64,000 bases of DNA, taken from positions 35,362,723-35,426,722 of the forward strand of contig CM075103.1 of assembly GCA_037576195.1 (NCBI GenBank), given 5' to 3'. The notes under the pieces were generated by a model. The model saw only the letters and a program-made list of their open reading frames with translations. It did no database searches and had not been told where the DNA came from. Every line of letters starts with the position of its first letter. The stretch's first letter is position 1. This DNA comes from Phytoseiulus persimilis (Eukaryota; Arthropoda; Arachnida; Mesostigmata; Phytoseiidae). Positions 26,301-42,199 of this stretch are shown here, piece by piece. A program made the position numbers and the translations under genes.

Positions 26301-26574
26301 GAGGAGTCAGCGTCAAACGCGGCTGATATTTCCAATCCAAGAATGCTGAAAGTGGATAGCGAACGCGACGCACAGCTTCCCAGATCGGGACAGGCTAGAA
26401 AGATGCTGTCTCGATCGGGATGATTTCATCACTGACGGATATCGGGACTCTCATCGCCTCCGCCGCCAAGTGCACATGAGATGTGACTCGATCAGATCTT
26501 GCGAACAAGCAAGGAGTATCGGCGATGAGGTTAGTTTCGAAGATCGTGAACCTCGTTTCGAATCGAGAAGCTGA
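23365..26574 (+). CDS. Unrecognised coiled-coil protein with SPRKK-type basic repeats
   Basis: Phase-consistent exons: 23365-23787, 23877-24050, 24161-24301, 24457-24538, 24623-24691, 24849-24919 (or from 24858), 25238-25493, 25551-25622, 25716-25894, 26056-26166, 26211-26282 and 26353-26574, about 623 residues. If the 57-base intron at 25494 is not removed, the protein ends earlier, at TGA 25523-25525. Visible features are an acidic Glu-rich stretch, then helical coiled-coil-like segments (LIHEIGELQIKKGFLLSKLE, LCAQRAELYNGCVILRQEVQ, DEISGHLEYFRS), then a Lys/Arg tract of repeated SPRKK/SPRNK units followed by KRAKVV. The C-terminal exons (KFWWGGWFRSIIDQ, FTNIGQATTFWRFLSGV, DRDDFITDGYRDSHRL) match no family I can name. 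SPRK is both a CDK-site and an AT-hook-like minor-groove motif, so a chromatin or mitotic role is possible but inferred. The start ATG and the far 3' end are the weakest points; one intron would be only 44 bases. Confidence 0.6.
25367..25438 (+). repeat. 15-base in-frame tandem repeat encoding (K)SPRKK units
   Basis: Five consecutive units of the form AAATC(A/T)CCCAGGAAG occupy 25367-25381, 25382-25396, 25397-25411, 25412-25426 and 25427-25438 (the last shortened). They encode KSPRK, KSPRN, KSPRK, KSSRK and KSPK. Near-identity at the DNA level indicates recent unit duplication inside the exon. Confidence 0.85.
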
Positions 26575-28588
26575 CGGGAGAATGGAGGCCAACGCTTGCC
26601 AAGGAGCTGTTCCCAACGAACTTCTTCAAGTCTTGACCCGCCGAGACTATCTAAAAATAACTTTGAAGTAGAAAACAAGTTGGTTTTTTTTTGACAATAA
26701 CAGAAGATGCTTCTTGGCTTTCTGGCTGCGATATCTAAGCCGGCTAACGAAACGCGTGCCAGAAAACCTGACCACGGTCGTCAATCAAAGATAACCTTGA
26801 GGAAACGCCATGGACTGCGAACGCGCATGATCTCATCGAAGATTCTTCAAAAACGACAAGCGCTTCGTTCTGGGAAAGATGGAAACCGACGCCATAATTC
26901 GCTTCCCTTCATGGCCCGCTCCAAGATTAACGCGAAAAGTAAACAGAGAAGGCAACACTCCAGCTATTGTTCAGCAGGATCAGACGAGTATCTGATCCAC
27001 CTTCAACTGTTTTGGGCGAAATTCGTTCTATAACAGGAATCTGGGAACTCTGTGTTGTGTCTGCACTGATAACGAAGATAGCGAATGACTAGGCATAGTT
27101 TATTCAACGAAGCCTCTTTATATAGCCTCGGCTAGGCTCGGGACATAACACTCTGAAATCTTCGGAGGCTGCTCTAGAGATGATTCAAAGTCTATAGGAA
27201 TGTCGTCTAGTCATCGGTCGCATCTGTCACCGCGCTTTGAGGTCTAGCCACCTTTTTTCCCCCAGCCAGAATTGGCCGACCGCGTTGTATAAATCTCATT
27301 CCACTGAAGTCATCATGGAAAGTTGACGCGCAGTCGAAGGCCACGCCGCTCTCGGTTGACGTGTTTGTCCGTGGTCTGGTAATGACACAAGAATCAGAAG
27401 CTTAGACAGAATTTCCTCGTATCCGAAGAGATCAGATACGAAGATATCTGTGAATCGACGGCACTATCACATCGCAGAATCACGGGGTTGTATCGACGGG
27501 TTACAAAGATAGCTTTTCTACCAATGTATAAATTCCCGGTTCCCGACACGTTTTTCACTGCAGTGGCGAGACCCGGGTCGGAGTCCCCAAACACGACGGC
27601 TGCATACTCGACTCTTCGATGGAAGAGCACTCTCGGAGCGTGGAGCTCCCGAGGCACATCGGATCCACGCCTCCAGAACAATGATGCTTCTCAGTCCCAA
27701 TTTGCTCCCGCGGGCCGTCTGGTTGTTCGAACGATGACACACGTCGCGATAGATTCTCGCCTCGAATAATGTTTGGAGGTCCATAGCCGGCCCTCGGACT
27801 GATTCTCATGTGACCTCCGAGAACGGATGAAAAACATTGACAAACACCATATTCCCAGGATTACCATACAGAACGGAGATACTGAGAATGCGAATGAGCG
27901 CATTAGATTCGAACTTGCGCCAGAATCGATCTCGCTGATGAATCTCCTGTTCCCTCGAGGTGCTTTTCTGAAAACGATCACAACTGTGCACCGATATCCA
28001 ATATTGTCATCACGAAACTCGGTCCCTTTTCCTTGCGTATGAGCGCCATCTTGCAAGATCGGCTCGCAGAGCTCAACATTTTTCAATACCAGAGGTAGTT
28101 GTGTATGTGAAGCATTTGAGCAGAGGGTCAGTCGGAAGCAGGCTCAAATCCTGCATTTGCAGAACACGCTGCACCTCATAACCCTCGGTGGACTCAAACC
28201 CTCTGAGCGCGTCGGACGCGGGAAGAAAACACTACGGAGACGTAGTTAAGTTCGTGAATTCCGGGACATATGCTGAATCGAATTTTCTTCGAATGCTTGG
28301 ATTCGGATTGCGAGCTCTCACCCCCGGCTCCGCCCGCGGCTCCCTGATCACGGTGACAACTTGGAACGCGCGTGCTGCCGCGATAGTTGTCCTCGAACAT
28401 CACGTCTACGTATCGGAGTGCCAAAGATCCGCGATCGCTGAAGAGTTAGCGCACCGCCGGTTCGACGCATTGAGGACTGCGAAAGAAGGGATAACGACTT
28501 CTTTGGAAAAGTCTGACATCCATGTTCGAATTCAAACTCAATTCCTCGGAGGAATGCGAGCAGGAGCCTACTGATTGACTGTCTGTAG

Positions 28589-28790
28589 CCACCCAACCGT
28601 TTCTGGTTTGGGCGATGAATCTTCGAGGCTGCGCTTTCGAGGCGCGCACGTGGAGCACGAGCACCTGACAGTCATGTCCGGAACAGCGATGCCTCGCTCC
28701 AAATCCTCGACTCGGGCTCCTCTGTGAGTCGATTCGGATCCTCACTTTGTTCCAGAGTGCTGGAAACACCAATGCATGCATGCGATCAAG
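28589..28790 (+). CDS. Pair of candidate exons, unknown protein
   Basis: Exon 28589-28723 follows the acceptor ..gactgtctgtag and ends CT|GTGAGT (segments GDESSRLRFRGAHVEHEH and TVMSGTAMPRSKSSTRAPL). Exon 28756-28790 follows ..ctttgttccag and ends G|GTGTAT. Phases agree across the 32-base gap, but that gap is very short for an intron. An open frame just upstream (28188-28574) may belong to the same transcript. No homology was recognised. Confidence 0.22.
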
Positions 28791-30442
28791 GTGTATAGTC
28801 ACAAACTTGTTAAGCTGTATCATTGTCCCCACTTCGAATATTCTGGGGAGCGAACGCCGAGCCCTCAGCTCATTCAGTACCAAGGTCCATTCCTCCTCCC
28901 CGGGGTCGCTCGCGGTTCGAGCTTCACTGCATTCGACGAACAGTTGGACACTGTGCCGTAAAGTAGTGACTCGCGCGTTCTTTCGGAGTCGAACGACGTT
29001 GGACTTAGCGGGCTTATGATCGGATCCATCTGATACAGCTGAAAAGGTGAGTCAAGTGCAATCCACTCCTCCATGATTGAGCTCTCGGAGGATCTTCCCG
29101 TCTCCTGGTCCGAGAGGGGAATCTTCTTCACCATCAGCCATCAATAAGGATTTGGATTGCCCTCCGGAGCTCCTGGAGACTCATTTTCCCAGAGTTCGAG
29201 CTCAGGAGAATGCTGCTCAGGCTGGAATTCAGTCCCCTCCTTCTGACCTAGGCTGTGCAGCGCACCGGTTCAGAGCGCGCGATTCTTCTCGCTGATTCGT
29301 TTTGGCTCAGAATTTGAGGATCTCATTCCTACATGCATGGAAATATATCTGAAAGGGACGTGATTTAGTTCTGATCTGTGATTTACCTTCGCGGTTGCAT
29401 AAGATCAACGATGGGAAACGTCTTCAGCCGCATCGCAAATCTGACCGTCAGAAAATTCAGGTAACCTTCTCGCGGCAGTGGAGCTTTTTACAGCAACAGT
29501 AACCGTAATCCTCCCTTGTGGAACAGATGCGTTCATCGTCGCGACCAACTCGAACTCACTTGCCGCTCCATGAGCAGCAATCCGTTAAGAAGCCGTCCGG
29601 CGGAGCCCAAACTTGCTCCTGTCTGGTTGATGCCGGAGCCCCGTCGAGGGAGGGGGGGGGGCGAGCTGGGCTCAACACATTTTCTCGAAAATGTGTCGGG
29701 GAAGGTTGTCGAATCTGCGAGGAACACGAGAGCGAGACAGAACGGGCTGCTCCCTGACGAATTTTCTGCAGTCACGTCTCCCACGGGCGGTTTGAAGAGG
29801 TTCTCGTAGCTTCTTCAATTCGGTTACAGCTCACATGTCTCAGTTTCGTGAAGAAAAACCATTGTGACTGACTTGAATAATGCAAATCACACTATATTCC
29901 GAAAGTGTGTGCGGCTCAGGAGCGTGACACTTAATCAGATCCATGTTTCTATCCTTAACTTGGTTGCGTCATGCAGTTGTGAAAACCTCTCCGAGGCTCG
30001 TCTTTCGCACAACGAACATCAATTGACCCTCACGAGGTCATTTGGCCCGTGGCTGGAAGAGAAGACAGAAACGAAAGATCGCCGCCGGGTCTCTGCCGGA
30101 GAGAACCCGAAGAACTCGTTCGAACTGTTACTGGTTTGTTTATTCCGCGTCGATTGTTCCAACAGTCGAGAAACCACTAAGCAGTGGTCTATGAGGGAAG
30201 AATCACGGACGTTTTTTTAACTTGATGTTCGCTAACCCTTGGTCTCGCTCGATTCCAGCGAACGTTGGTCAATTGAATTCGTAAAAAGCTCCGCCGTTCT
30301 TAAAGAAGTCACCCGGACGACCGTGAGATATGCATCACGTCTCAGCCGACGCTTTCGTGGAAACTCAGCGAATTTCTGATTTTGTGCTTAAAAACTTCGG
30401 CAGACGGCTGCACATCAAACACCCGCTTCCTGAGAAATTAGC

Positions 30443-30960
30443 TTCCCTGGACCCATACGTGGGGAACCAGAGCTCCCTCAACGGGACCGTGCCCCGGATC
30501 AACCTCCAAGAACAATCCCGAATCAACACCCGAAGAAAACTGTTGCCTTCACTCCTCTCGACGCGATTCCCGAGGCGTCCGTGTAGTCAGGAAATCTATT
30601 CAGACCTTGGAAGCGTCCTTCTTCTTGGTCCTCACTCAGTAAAGATGATGGTATCGTGGTTCTATTCGAACGCTCCACCTGGGATCGACTGTTTCAAGCG
30701 ATCCGGGGTCGAGCTGCGGTCTGCTTCATTACTTGCCGTGACTGGCTGCCTGGGGACCCCAGGAGGGAGGAGTTTTCCCAATTTGAACTGAGACTAGAAT
30801 CTTCAATGATTGTGCCGGAAGCCGAGAAACTTTCGAGCGAAATATTGCGGAGCATCGCTATTCCCATGATCTCACCCCTGCTGGCTCGAAACTGTGGCGA
30901 TGGCCCGAGAAAGGCGAACTGCCGATTGCATACATGTTCTTTTCAATCACGAATGGATCT
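30443..30960 (+). CDS. Candidate exons, unknown protein
   Basis: A proline-rich segment (about 30443-30573, with RDRAPDQPPRTIPNQHPK) ends GT|GTAGTC. The next acceptor (..cctcactcag, near 30640) opens a frame reading KDDGIVVLFERSTWDRLFQA then CRDWLPGDPRREEFSQFEL. The phase fits across the junction. The downstream continuation and family are not recognised. Confidence 0.25.
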
Positions 30961-33049
30961 CAAAAATGTCTGCTTGCGATTGACGCCGACGATGACGTCC
31001 AGAGCCGCTGCCTCCGGTTCGGAAGTTGATCCACCTCTGAGGAGACGACCCTCTTTCTTCAACCGGACCCAGAGTCCGACGACTTGAGTTTGGTTGTTCG
31101 AGACCGGGGGCTCCGATTCATTCGGCTCGCTTTCCAGAAGCAAGACACTTCGAGCAGAGCCCGTGGTATCACTGATCCTTCCCTGTTTCGCGCACTGATT
31201 CCCATCACGCCACTCAATGAACGGAGTAGCGGTGGTTATCACAAAATAGAAAATTCAGGTGGAACGTTTTTCCTCACGATCGTACGAGAGGTTAGTCCGA
31301 TTCTGTCATTGTCTTGGAGCATTTTGCGTCGAAGAAAGCAGCAGCAACTGGAGCGAAACGTTGAGAAGCGTGAAGGCGTCTCTCATGAACCGAACCAGTC
31401 TTCAGCTGTCTGGACACGCCACCAGAAACCGCTTTGTGTCTCTGCTGAGCGGCGAGCGAGTGGAGGCCCGCGCTTTATTGAAACCTTTCCTCCGCTGATC
31501 ATTGTCTCAACGATATTCGATCAAGTTCGCTCCAAAAGCACTTTCAACCAAAATCCGGCTTTGTGGGGTATGCCGAGTATGACGCACATGATATACAGAT
31601 GAGGATAATTAGACTGAGAGACGAAGGAACATCTCCTGAATCAGGATCAGGAGCATCTCCTTTTCTCCTCCTTTTGGCGTTTGATCTGATCGTGACTCAG
31701 AGTCGATCCCTTTTCAGATGCGATGCCTGTCCATAATCATCGTTCCGATGATTTCCTGCTGTACGCGAGGGGCGTTCACCAGGAATGAGTCCGAATTCAC
31801 ATTCACGTTGGTGGGAATACCGCCGATTGGGCCTCGGTTCGGGCCAGACGTGCCCGCTCTGTTGGGTAAGGAGCTCCAGGTTTCCTTAGCGTCGCTCGAC
31901 CAAACCTCGGTGCAAGGGCCGAGTATCCCGAGCAGGACATCGAGCTCATGGTACCTTGTTTCCCTGAATTAGTGTTCACCTTTCCACCCAGGTGCCAATT
32001 TGACACTAATCACCTCGCCTCGATACGACATATTGCGGCTGTTCCAACGGCCCACGCGCATGAAGAAGCTTGAATTCGTAAGTTACGCATTTTATTGAAC
32101 ATCCTGATAGCAATTGAAACGGAACCAGTTCTCGGGTCGGCATCACGGAGCATCAACGATGGAATCCACGCGGATCGATTGTTTGACCGCCGTGCACGCG
32201 CATACGGAATTCATAACTGCGTGAACGAGTTCTCCCAGAAACCTTTTCGAGAGGGTCTGGGTCGTCGTGGGCGAAGGTTTTATCAGAATTCAAACGCTGA
32301 CCGTGATCTAGCGAAAACGCTTCATTCAGATGACCTTGCCTCTGAAAATCGTAAGGGTTTGATAATAACCGGCAAGGTTCACATTCGGAACGCCATTTCG
32401 CCGACTGAAGTTTTGATTCGATCGACCGAGGGCTGCGTAAGCCGCGTTATCGGTCTGAAAGATTTCCGGGATTTTAAAAATAGTTCCAGCTGCTCGTTCA
32501 GTTGGTCCATCTCATGGAACTATTTCGATACAATTTTCTATGTAACAAAAGTGGTATGCCCTCAACGCTCATGTTTTTGGAGTTCTTGTCCTAAACTCAA
32601 CGCTCTGAAGACGGTCGGTGCATCGGAGAGCGGCGATCAAGTGAGAAAATGGAACGGGGATCGGATGATTGGAAATTTCCGAGAGTAACCGAGATGAGGA
32701 ATGGGCCGTTCGAGAATGGAGACGGCAAACCATGGAACGGAGACTGGTTCCGATGGGTAGCGGTTATCAGTGAAGCTTTGAAGTTCAGGCATTCTTCATT
32801 TTATACCGCCCATCTATCCATATAGGGCGATGGATAAATGAGTCTCTGGTGGCTGAGTTTATCAGTACTCATGGCGATGAGGCATGTCTCATCAATTCAT
32901 CCCTCCATCTAGCCATTAATTCATGGATTGATAGGTGATGATTATTGGATAATGCCCGAACCTACAAGCTCTAGTTATCAGGCACTGACGAACGTAGAAC
33001 TTGGCACCTCCCCCTATTGACTACTTCCGCGTTCTGGGCAATTTCGAAG

Positions 33050-36580
<3,531 letters not shown>

Positions 36581-36669
36581 AATCCCCCTCTGCTCCCCAC
36601 AAACGCGAACTCTCGAGGGACTCCTGAATACTTGCGAAAACGCTCCGCCAGTCGAAATGCGAGAAGACT

Positions 36670-36959
36670 CTAGGAGGTCGCGACAAACACTCCCTGGTGC
36701 TTCTCGGATGCCAGGGAGGAGGAGAAATCCACCACAGGGAAGCGGATCTGTGCGACTCAGATCTTGAAGGGGTCAAGCAGGACTTTGGATGTTGTGAACT
36801 CCGACTTCGAACAGAACACTGTGATTACCTGATACGTAAATAGCTTATAGACACCTGCGCGCATCAGACCACGTGATTCCAGAATGTGAGAAATCAGCTG
36901 GCTGGTGTTCTCTCTGGCATAAGTTATTCGTTCGTTCCGTAAGTCGCCAAGAACATCTT
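36670..36959 (-). CDS. Last two exons of an unrecognised minus-strand gene
   Basis: Exon 36959-36829 follows the acceptor ..ccatcaatcag and ends CAG|GTAATC, reading DVLGDLRNERITYAREN then LISHILESRGLMRAGVYKLF. Exon 36747-36670 follows ..tgagtcgcacag and reads IRFPVVDFSSSLASEKHQG to a TAG stop. Phase is 0 to 0. Its end lies 90 bases from the esterase stop, so the two genes converge. Upstream pieces on the same strand (for example the acidic AEFIEGTDHDVEPNAITEAF near 37110, or a Met-start frame at 37885) may belong to it but could not be joined. The product is unknown. Confidence 0.35.
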
Positions 36960-38094
36960 CTGATTGATGGTGGAACGAGTTATCACGGAGCGGATTGCCG
37001 AGGCGCCTCGAGCGCAAATTCGGACAGAGAGCATGAAATATTTTGCATCGAGAGCAGCTGTGACCGGAACGCCTCTGTGATAGCGTTTGGTTCAACATCA
37101 TGATCGGTCCCCTCAATAAATTCAGCAATGATGACTCAATCGATGGGATAACTTGTTCTTCCGCCCTCATCGAGTACCGTACAGCCTCGATTACATGAAC
37201 TTCTGTGACTTAACACTCGATTATATGAACTTTGATCGCTTTCACCCACGATGAAGCGCCGCGACGCCTCATGATCCGCTGGTTCGAGCACCGCCGTCTC
37301 ATGGGTTCTAGAGAACCCTTGTCACGCACGGCTGGCCACGAATTCACAATTCTAAATTCGCACTTCCAAGATGTCCGAATCCTCCGATCGGACGCTCTCA
37401 GCCCGCAATGATTCGAGAATTTTCCCGATATCTACAGCTGAGAGCAAAGGCAGTTGGGGATCCCACTACTCTGTGAATCTCGGTCAAGCGACTCCCCAAC
37501 TCCTAAAGGCGGAAGCTAGCCCATCGAGGAAGCTTGAGTTCGAAAACGTGATGTTCACGATTTATTGATCAAGAATTTACATTGAAGTTTTGATTCGTAT
37601 TTTGGCTCCATATTCTATTGCTCGTAAGTTATCAATCTTCGCATCCTCAAGGCTCAATATCTGCTGTGTTTCCATTTTTTCGTGATGCGCGCATTTGGCA
37701 TTTCGCAGAAAAAATATTCACAACTCATTGGCAATCGCATGGAGGCATTCGTTTCGTTGCCCCGTTTTTTTTTGTTCGATAGCTTTGCAGCATTTTTCCT
37801 TCACCACCAGCTCATCGGAGAGAGGAGTTATTTCGACGCGTGAAGTGACTCCACGTGACGCCGGAAATCGAAGATCAGTCACCATCGAGTGACCTCCGAG
37901 GAAATCGAGACGCACACGTTATAGTACTTCTACGATTAAGCGGGAAAAAGAAGAATGTATCCGGAGGATCAGAGTTGAGCAAAGCACTCCATCGGTCTTC
38001 AACTTGACACAAAAAAGCGCTCTTCTCGTATAGCTCCATACATACTCATTTGAAGGGGTAAGCGTTGCAGTAATTTTTGGCGCATTTATTTGGA

Positions 38095-38100
38095 CATGAT
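38095..38100 (-). terminator. Probable beta-thymosin polyadenylation signal
   Basis: AATAAA on the minus strand (TTTATT on the plus strand), about 95 bases downstream of the beta-thymosin stop at 38194-38196. Confidence 0.6.
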
Positions 38101-38193
38101 CTTTATCTGATATTATAAAAGTGTTGACTCTGAGAATGATGTTGCAGTAGTTATTGTTGCAGTCATCTTCCTCGCTGTTTCTGTTCAAGAGCT

Positions 38194-41100
38194 CTATTTC
38201 GCCTTCTTCTCTTCCTGGATCATCTCAGCGGTGGGGAGCACATTCTTCTCCGCTGTTTCCGTGCGTTTAAGCTGCGACGCGTCGAAATTCTGTATCCCGG
38301 AAACCATTTCATTGTGTCCTTTCTCTGCCTCGATATCTGAAAAAAAGAAGAAGTCAGAACCGTCTGGCACAAATGGCCGAGCTCCCATTCTTTCCCTGTT
38401 CCAACATGGGGGAGTGCGTTCCAACCCCTAGGAGGATCCACTACTCTTTCCCTACGGATGCAGGTGCTTTCTATACGGCTCTATTCGCATCCATTTCACT
38501 CTGAGAACAGCAGTCACTGTTTCGACAGGCGTTCCGAGAGCTTCGTTAGCCCGGCAGCAGCAAAGTCAGGCGCGCTGAGATATTGCTCACTGCTGGCTCA
38601 CGAAACAAGAATTCTCGCGAACGTTCGGTGTGGAAGCCGAACCAACGCACAAACAACCCGTCGCAGCGGTTTGTTCAATAGAGGATGAGCTCGGGAAACT
38701 GTAACACGAGCGCTGTTGGAAGAATCCCGAATGCTTCACAGCAGCAAAAATATCCTTTCTCAGTAGGGATTCTCAGGGGATCTCGGAGATAGTTCCCCCC
38801 TCCCGATGTTCTCTATACGGGGGGTCTCTCACACCGAGGGGCATGACTAGCTAGCTCGATCACAGACGGAAACTGAGTGTTCAAAATCACAAATTGTGGA
38901 ATATTAGCGGAGTCTAGCGCTCCGCACGAGAAAACCATCTCGAATTATCCGACGATTTCTCGGATCTCTCGTGCCAACGCGAGCCATGGATGGCAATTCC
39001 TTCCTTCCCTCAACGAGGACAAACCTTCTCTCGTGGGCACGTAAATCTTCTCTTTCGTTACTGTCGGCCTCAACTTGGCTTTCGTGAATCCTTGGATTCC
39101 AGAAACGAGCTCCTGTTGCACTTCCCATGGTCGACCAGCCATTCCGATGAGTTGATGGTGGAAAGTTTTCCACCGAGAGATCACAGCACGGTGAAAGCAA
39201 CACTTCACTAGCAGCGGTTTTCCAGAACAGCCAACCAGTCAAACAGTTCTGCCGAGAACGGGCAGAGCTCGAGCCCGGCGCGAGTTCAGGCTTGGACTCC
39301 GACGATGATGTCGACGATGGCTACTACTACTGCTGCTGCTACGAGCACGACGGCGACGACGACCTGGATGGCATCGCAGGCAAGGCAAACAGGGAAGCTC
39401 TCAGGCCGAGACCAGGCAGGCAGAGAGGCAGGCTCTAGCAGACTCAGCAGCGGCAACAGCAGCATGGGTTGCTAAGCTGATTCAACTGATGGCTTGAACC
39501 AAGGCTTCGCGCAACACCCGCGCTCATTCCGCGCTCGCCAAAAACAGGCCAGCGGGCCACAAGATGAGTTTCGACTGGCGCGTATCTCTATCTTCCCACG
39601 GGCCTTCCGTCCGTTCGGCTGACTAACCGTCTAGCTGCCTTGAGTCGCAAGCAGAGTTGCACAGCTGCACTCAAACGTCATCAGGCGAGGTACACGTCAT
39701 CTTCGTAGATGATAACTTTATAGCTTCTCGCGTCCGGTTGCGAAACTCATTGGCTGTGATTTCACCCGAGTCTTCGAAGTGTACGTCGGAAAAAATCTCC
39801 CGCCCCCCGTTTCTGCGCAGGATTGCGAACAAGCCAAGAGAGGTGGAAAGTGTCCTCTCTCCGGAAGAGATCCGGAGACTTACGCCGACTGATAACGGCG
39901 CTCTCGAGCTATCTCAGTAACGACGCGCTCGATCTTCGAGGATTCCGTGGAAACTTGGCTGTTGAGCGCGTTCACAGCCATGATTCGGATCCTGCTGTAC
40001 AGTGTCTCGCCGGACGGTCGATTGTTGGAGAGCGCCGCGAGTCGGAACACGCAGCCGGAAAATCAACGACCCGATAAAGAATCTTCCAGGGGCTACGGTT
40101 GAGCTGTATCTATTGGTGCCGACAGGGTTTCGATTCACTCAGACACGACAAGCTCAGCCACCCAGGTGTCGCTGCGGCCCGGCAACGCCAAGAAGGTTGA
40201 TGATGACGTGATGATGTCGATTATTCCAATGAGGCGAGCCGGTGAGCAAACAGCATGTCATCTATCTATTCACAGACTTTCACGGTTGGTCGCCGGAGCG
40301 AGTCTTGTCTAGTGCGGCCTTTCCACAACTATCGCTGAAGTTTCCGCCGCTCCGAGACACATAGGTGTTGCTCACGGAGCGATGTAGGTTCCTTTCTTCC
40401 GACTCCTCGCCGCGCCTTCTACAACGAGCCGGGAGTCGATGTGGGAGACTAATTCGCGTAAAAACAATGAGACGGTGAAGAATGATGATCTCAAGCGCCG
40501 ATGCTGGCTCCGTTGGTAACACGGACGGGGAGCGCCGTCTCGGGCAATCAATGAAGCAAGCTTTCGATATTCAAACGTCACCAGGCTACAAGGAACGCGA
40601 TCAATGCTTCCTTCGTTTTCCTTCCTTCGCCCAGAACCGATGGTGAACCCGACAACGAGTCTCAGCCTCGATGGGGAACACGAGTTCGAGTCGCTCCAGC
40701 GTTCGATAGAGGCCGCCAAGAACAATGACTTGTCCAACACGTCCGTCGCCGATTAAACAAGCTTCCAGGCAGTACTGCCCACTTCGCAGATATTTTCATG
40801 CTCCATGATATGTCCGGCTTCGCTGACTATGGCATAGAAACATGGCTTGGAATTCCGATAGCACCATCGCCCAGCCCATGAGTGATTCCCCACAGAACGA
40901 CCACGATCATATGAACTCCCGGATTGTGGACCCCGAGGCCATGAACTTCGCGTGATCTCTTACCACCGCGTGCTCGCGCGTACTAAGTTCATTCCATATC
41001 AAAGAACTCTCGGTATGAGGAACTTCAATTGAAAACAAGCTCTCAGTCATGCGGGATTCCTCATTTCTGTTTGTTCTTCTCACGTTTCCGGTGCTCGCGA

Positions 41101-42159
41101 ATCGAGGGAAGAGATAAGCGAGGCAACTTTCAGTTATTGTGGTTGTCCGGCGCTCCCATGATCTTTTCCATTGGGGGCTTGCGCATCCCGAGGGCTTCGC
41201 GGGAGCGAAGTTCGGTTTGCCTCCGGAATCCGAACCACGAGTTCTCTAACATCGACTTTCCGCCGTAGGCGAATCCACTGAAACGGGATTTCACAGCAAA
41301 ATCGACGGACAACTTATCAGGGCATTGTCCTCCTATGAGACAGTGTCCGACGCTGTGCCATGTGTTTGTCAGCGCTCGGTCGGTTGTTCGTTCGTTCGGC
41401 AAGCCGTTCACTTAGTCGGCGGGACGACGTTCATCAGCTCCGGAGCTGCAGAGCAGCAACGACGACTCCAGAAGCAACAAAATGTGAAGCTTCGTCCCGC
41501 ACGTTATCAAGACGGAATGGCGTGACTCACACCGGGGCGGTATTTCGGATTGTGCGCAGCGAGTCCGAACTCTGCGTCGGATGTTGCACTGCAGCAGTTC
41601 TCAGAAATCAGGGAGCCCGGCGGGTGTAGGTGTTCAGCGTCTTTGTTTTTTCTCCACCCCGGTCCGTCCGCTCCAGTTTCTTGACTCCACGACCACCGCC
41701 ATTTCAAAGCCAGTTCGGGGAGTCCACAGCAGAATTTCGGACGCTATTGTTCTCTGTAAGCGATGCCTCCGCCACTAGCCATCCACAATGATCAGTCAGT
41801 TACATAAAACTTGAACTCACTTTCTTTCGTCGGAAGAACATTTTTCTCGTGAGTTTCAGCGTGCTTTAGCTGCGCCGGATCGAAACCTTCAACGCCTTGA
41901 ATGAGTCCCTGGTGGGTTTTCTCGGTGGCCACATCTGTCATGGTCGACGAAATTACATTATTGATTGGTATAAATAGGGACACGGCGCAGGATGAAAGTT
42001 CCACTTCCGACAACTCCCGGATCACGCCGATCACATACCCTCCTTTGACGGCAGGACGATTTTCTCCTGGGTCACGCAGGCCTTCAGCTTGTCGGGCGTG
42101 AAGTTGGCGAGCTCATCCTTGATCTCGACAGGGACCTTGGGGAGTTCTTGGGCAGACAT
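38194..42159 (-). CDS. Multi-repeat beta-thymosin (ciboulot / tetrathymosin type)
   Basis: Four coding exons on the minus strand: 42159-42039, 41934-41821, 39207-39025 (or from 39120) and 38336-38194, each junction in phase 1. Each exon encodes one beta-thymosin/WH2-like actin-binding repeat: FTPDKLKACVTQEKIVLPSK, FDPAQLKHAETHEKNVLPTK, FTKAKLRPTVTKEKIYVPTR and FDASQLKRTETAEKNVLPTA, ending EEKKAK. Four repeats match nematode tetrathymosin rather than Drosophila ciboulot, which has three. Such proteins bind monomeric actin in the cytoplasm and can promote barbed-end growth. Repeat 3 is the most divergent (PTVTKEKIYVP), and its acceptor is unclear: with the CTAG acceptor an unusual Cys/His-containing leader would precede the repeat. 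The 2.6-kb intron between repeats 2 and 3 fits optional exon use. The start is the ATG followed by SAQELPKVPVE. Confidence 0.92.
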
Positions 42160-42199
42160 ATTGCAGTGGAGGTACTGAAAAATCACGGAAAGGGGGACT

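Larger units (their letters stand above)
26575..33049. other. Region with short candidate exons but no resolved gene
   Basis: Many open segments are flanked by splice-like sites on the plus strand, and several pairs keep phase, so one or more rapidly evolving genes may lie here. A possible first exon at 29411-29460 begins MGNVFSRI (a Gly-2 start that could be myristoylated) and ends at GTAACC. An exon-like segment at about 31992-32077 (SPRYDILRLFQRPT) ends at a GTAAGT donor. No family was recognised. A/T-rich sequence with repeated TCCATC/GATGGAT words lies at 32810-32950. Confidence 0.3.

Noticed and set aside
30840..31085. Possible astacin-like metalloprotease start (a WRWPEKGELPIAY segment)
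   Set aside because: No HExxH zinc motif or other astacin landmark follows in any frame.
32095..32688. 197-codon plus-strand frame
   Set aside because: It begins just after a GTAAGT donor at 32078, so most of it is likely intronic or intergenic. No domain.
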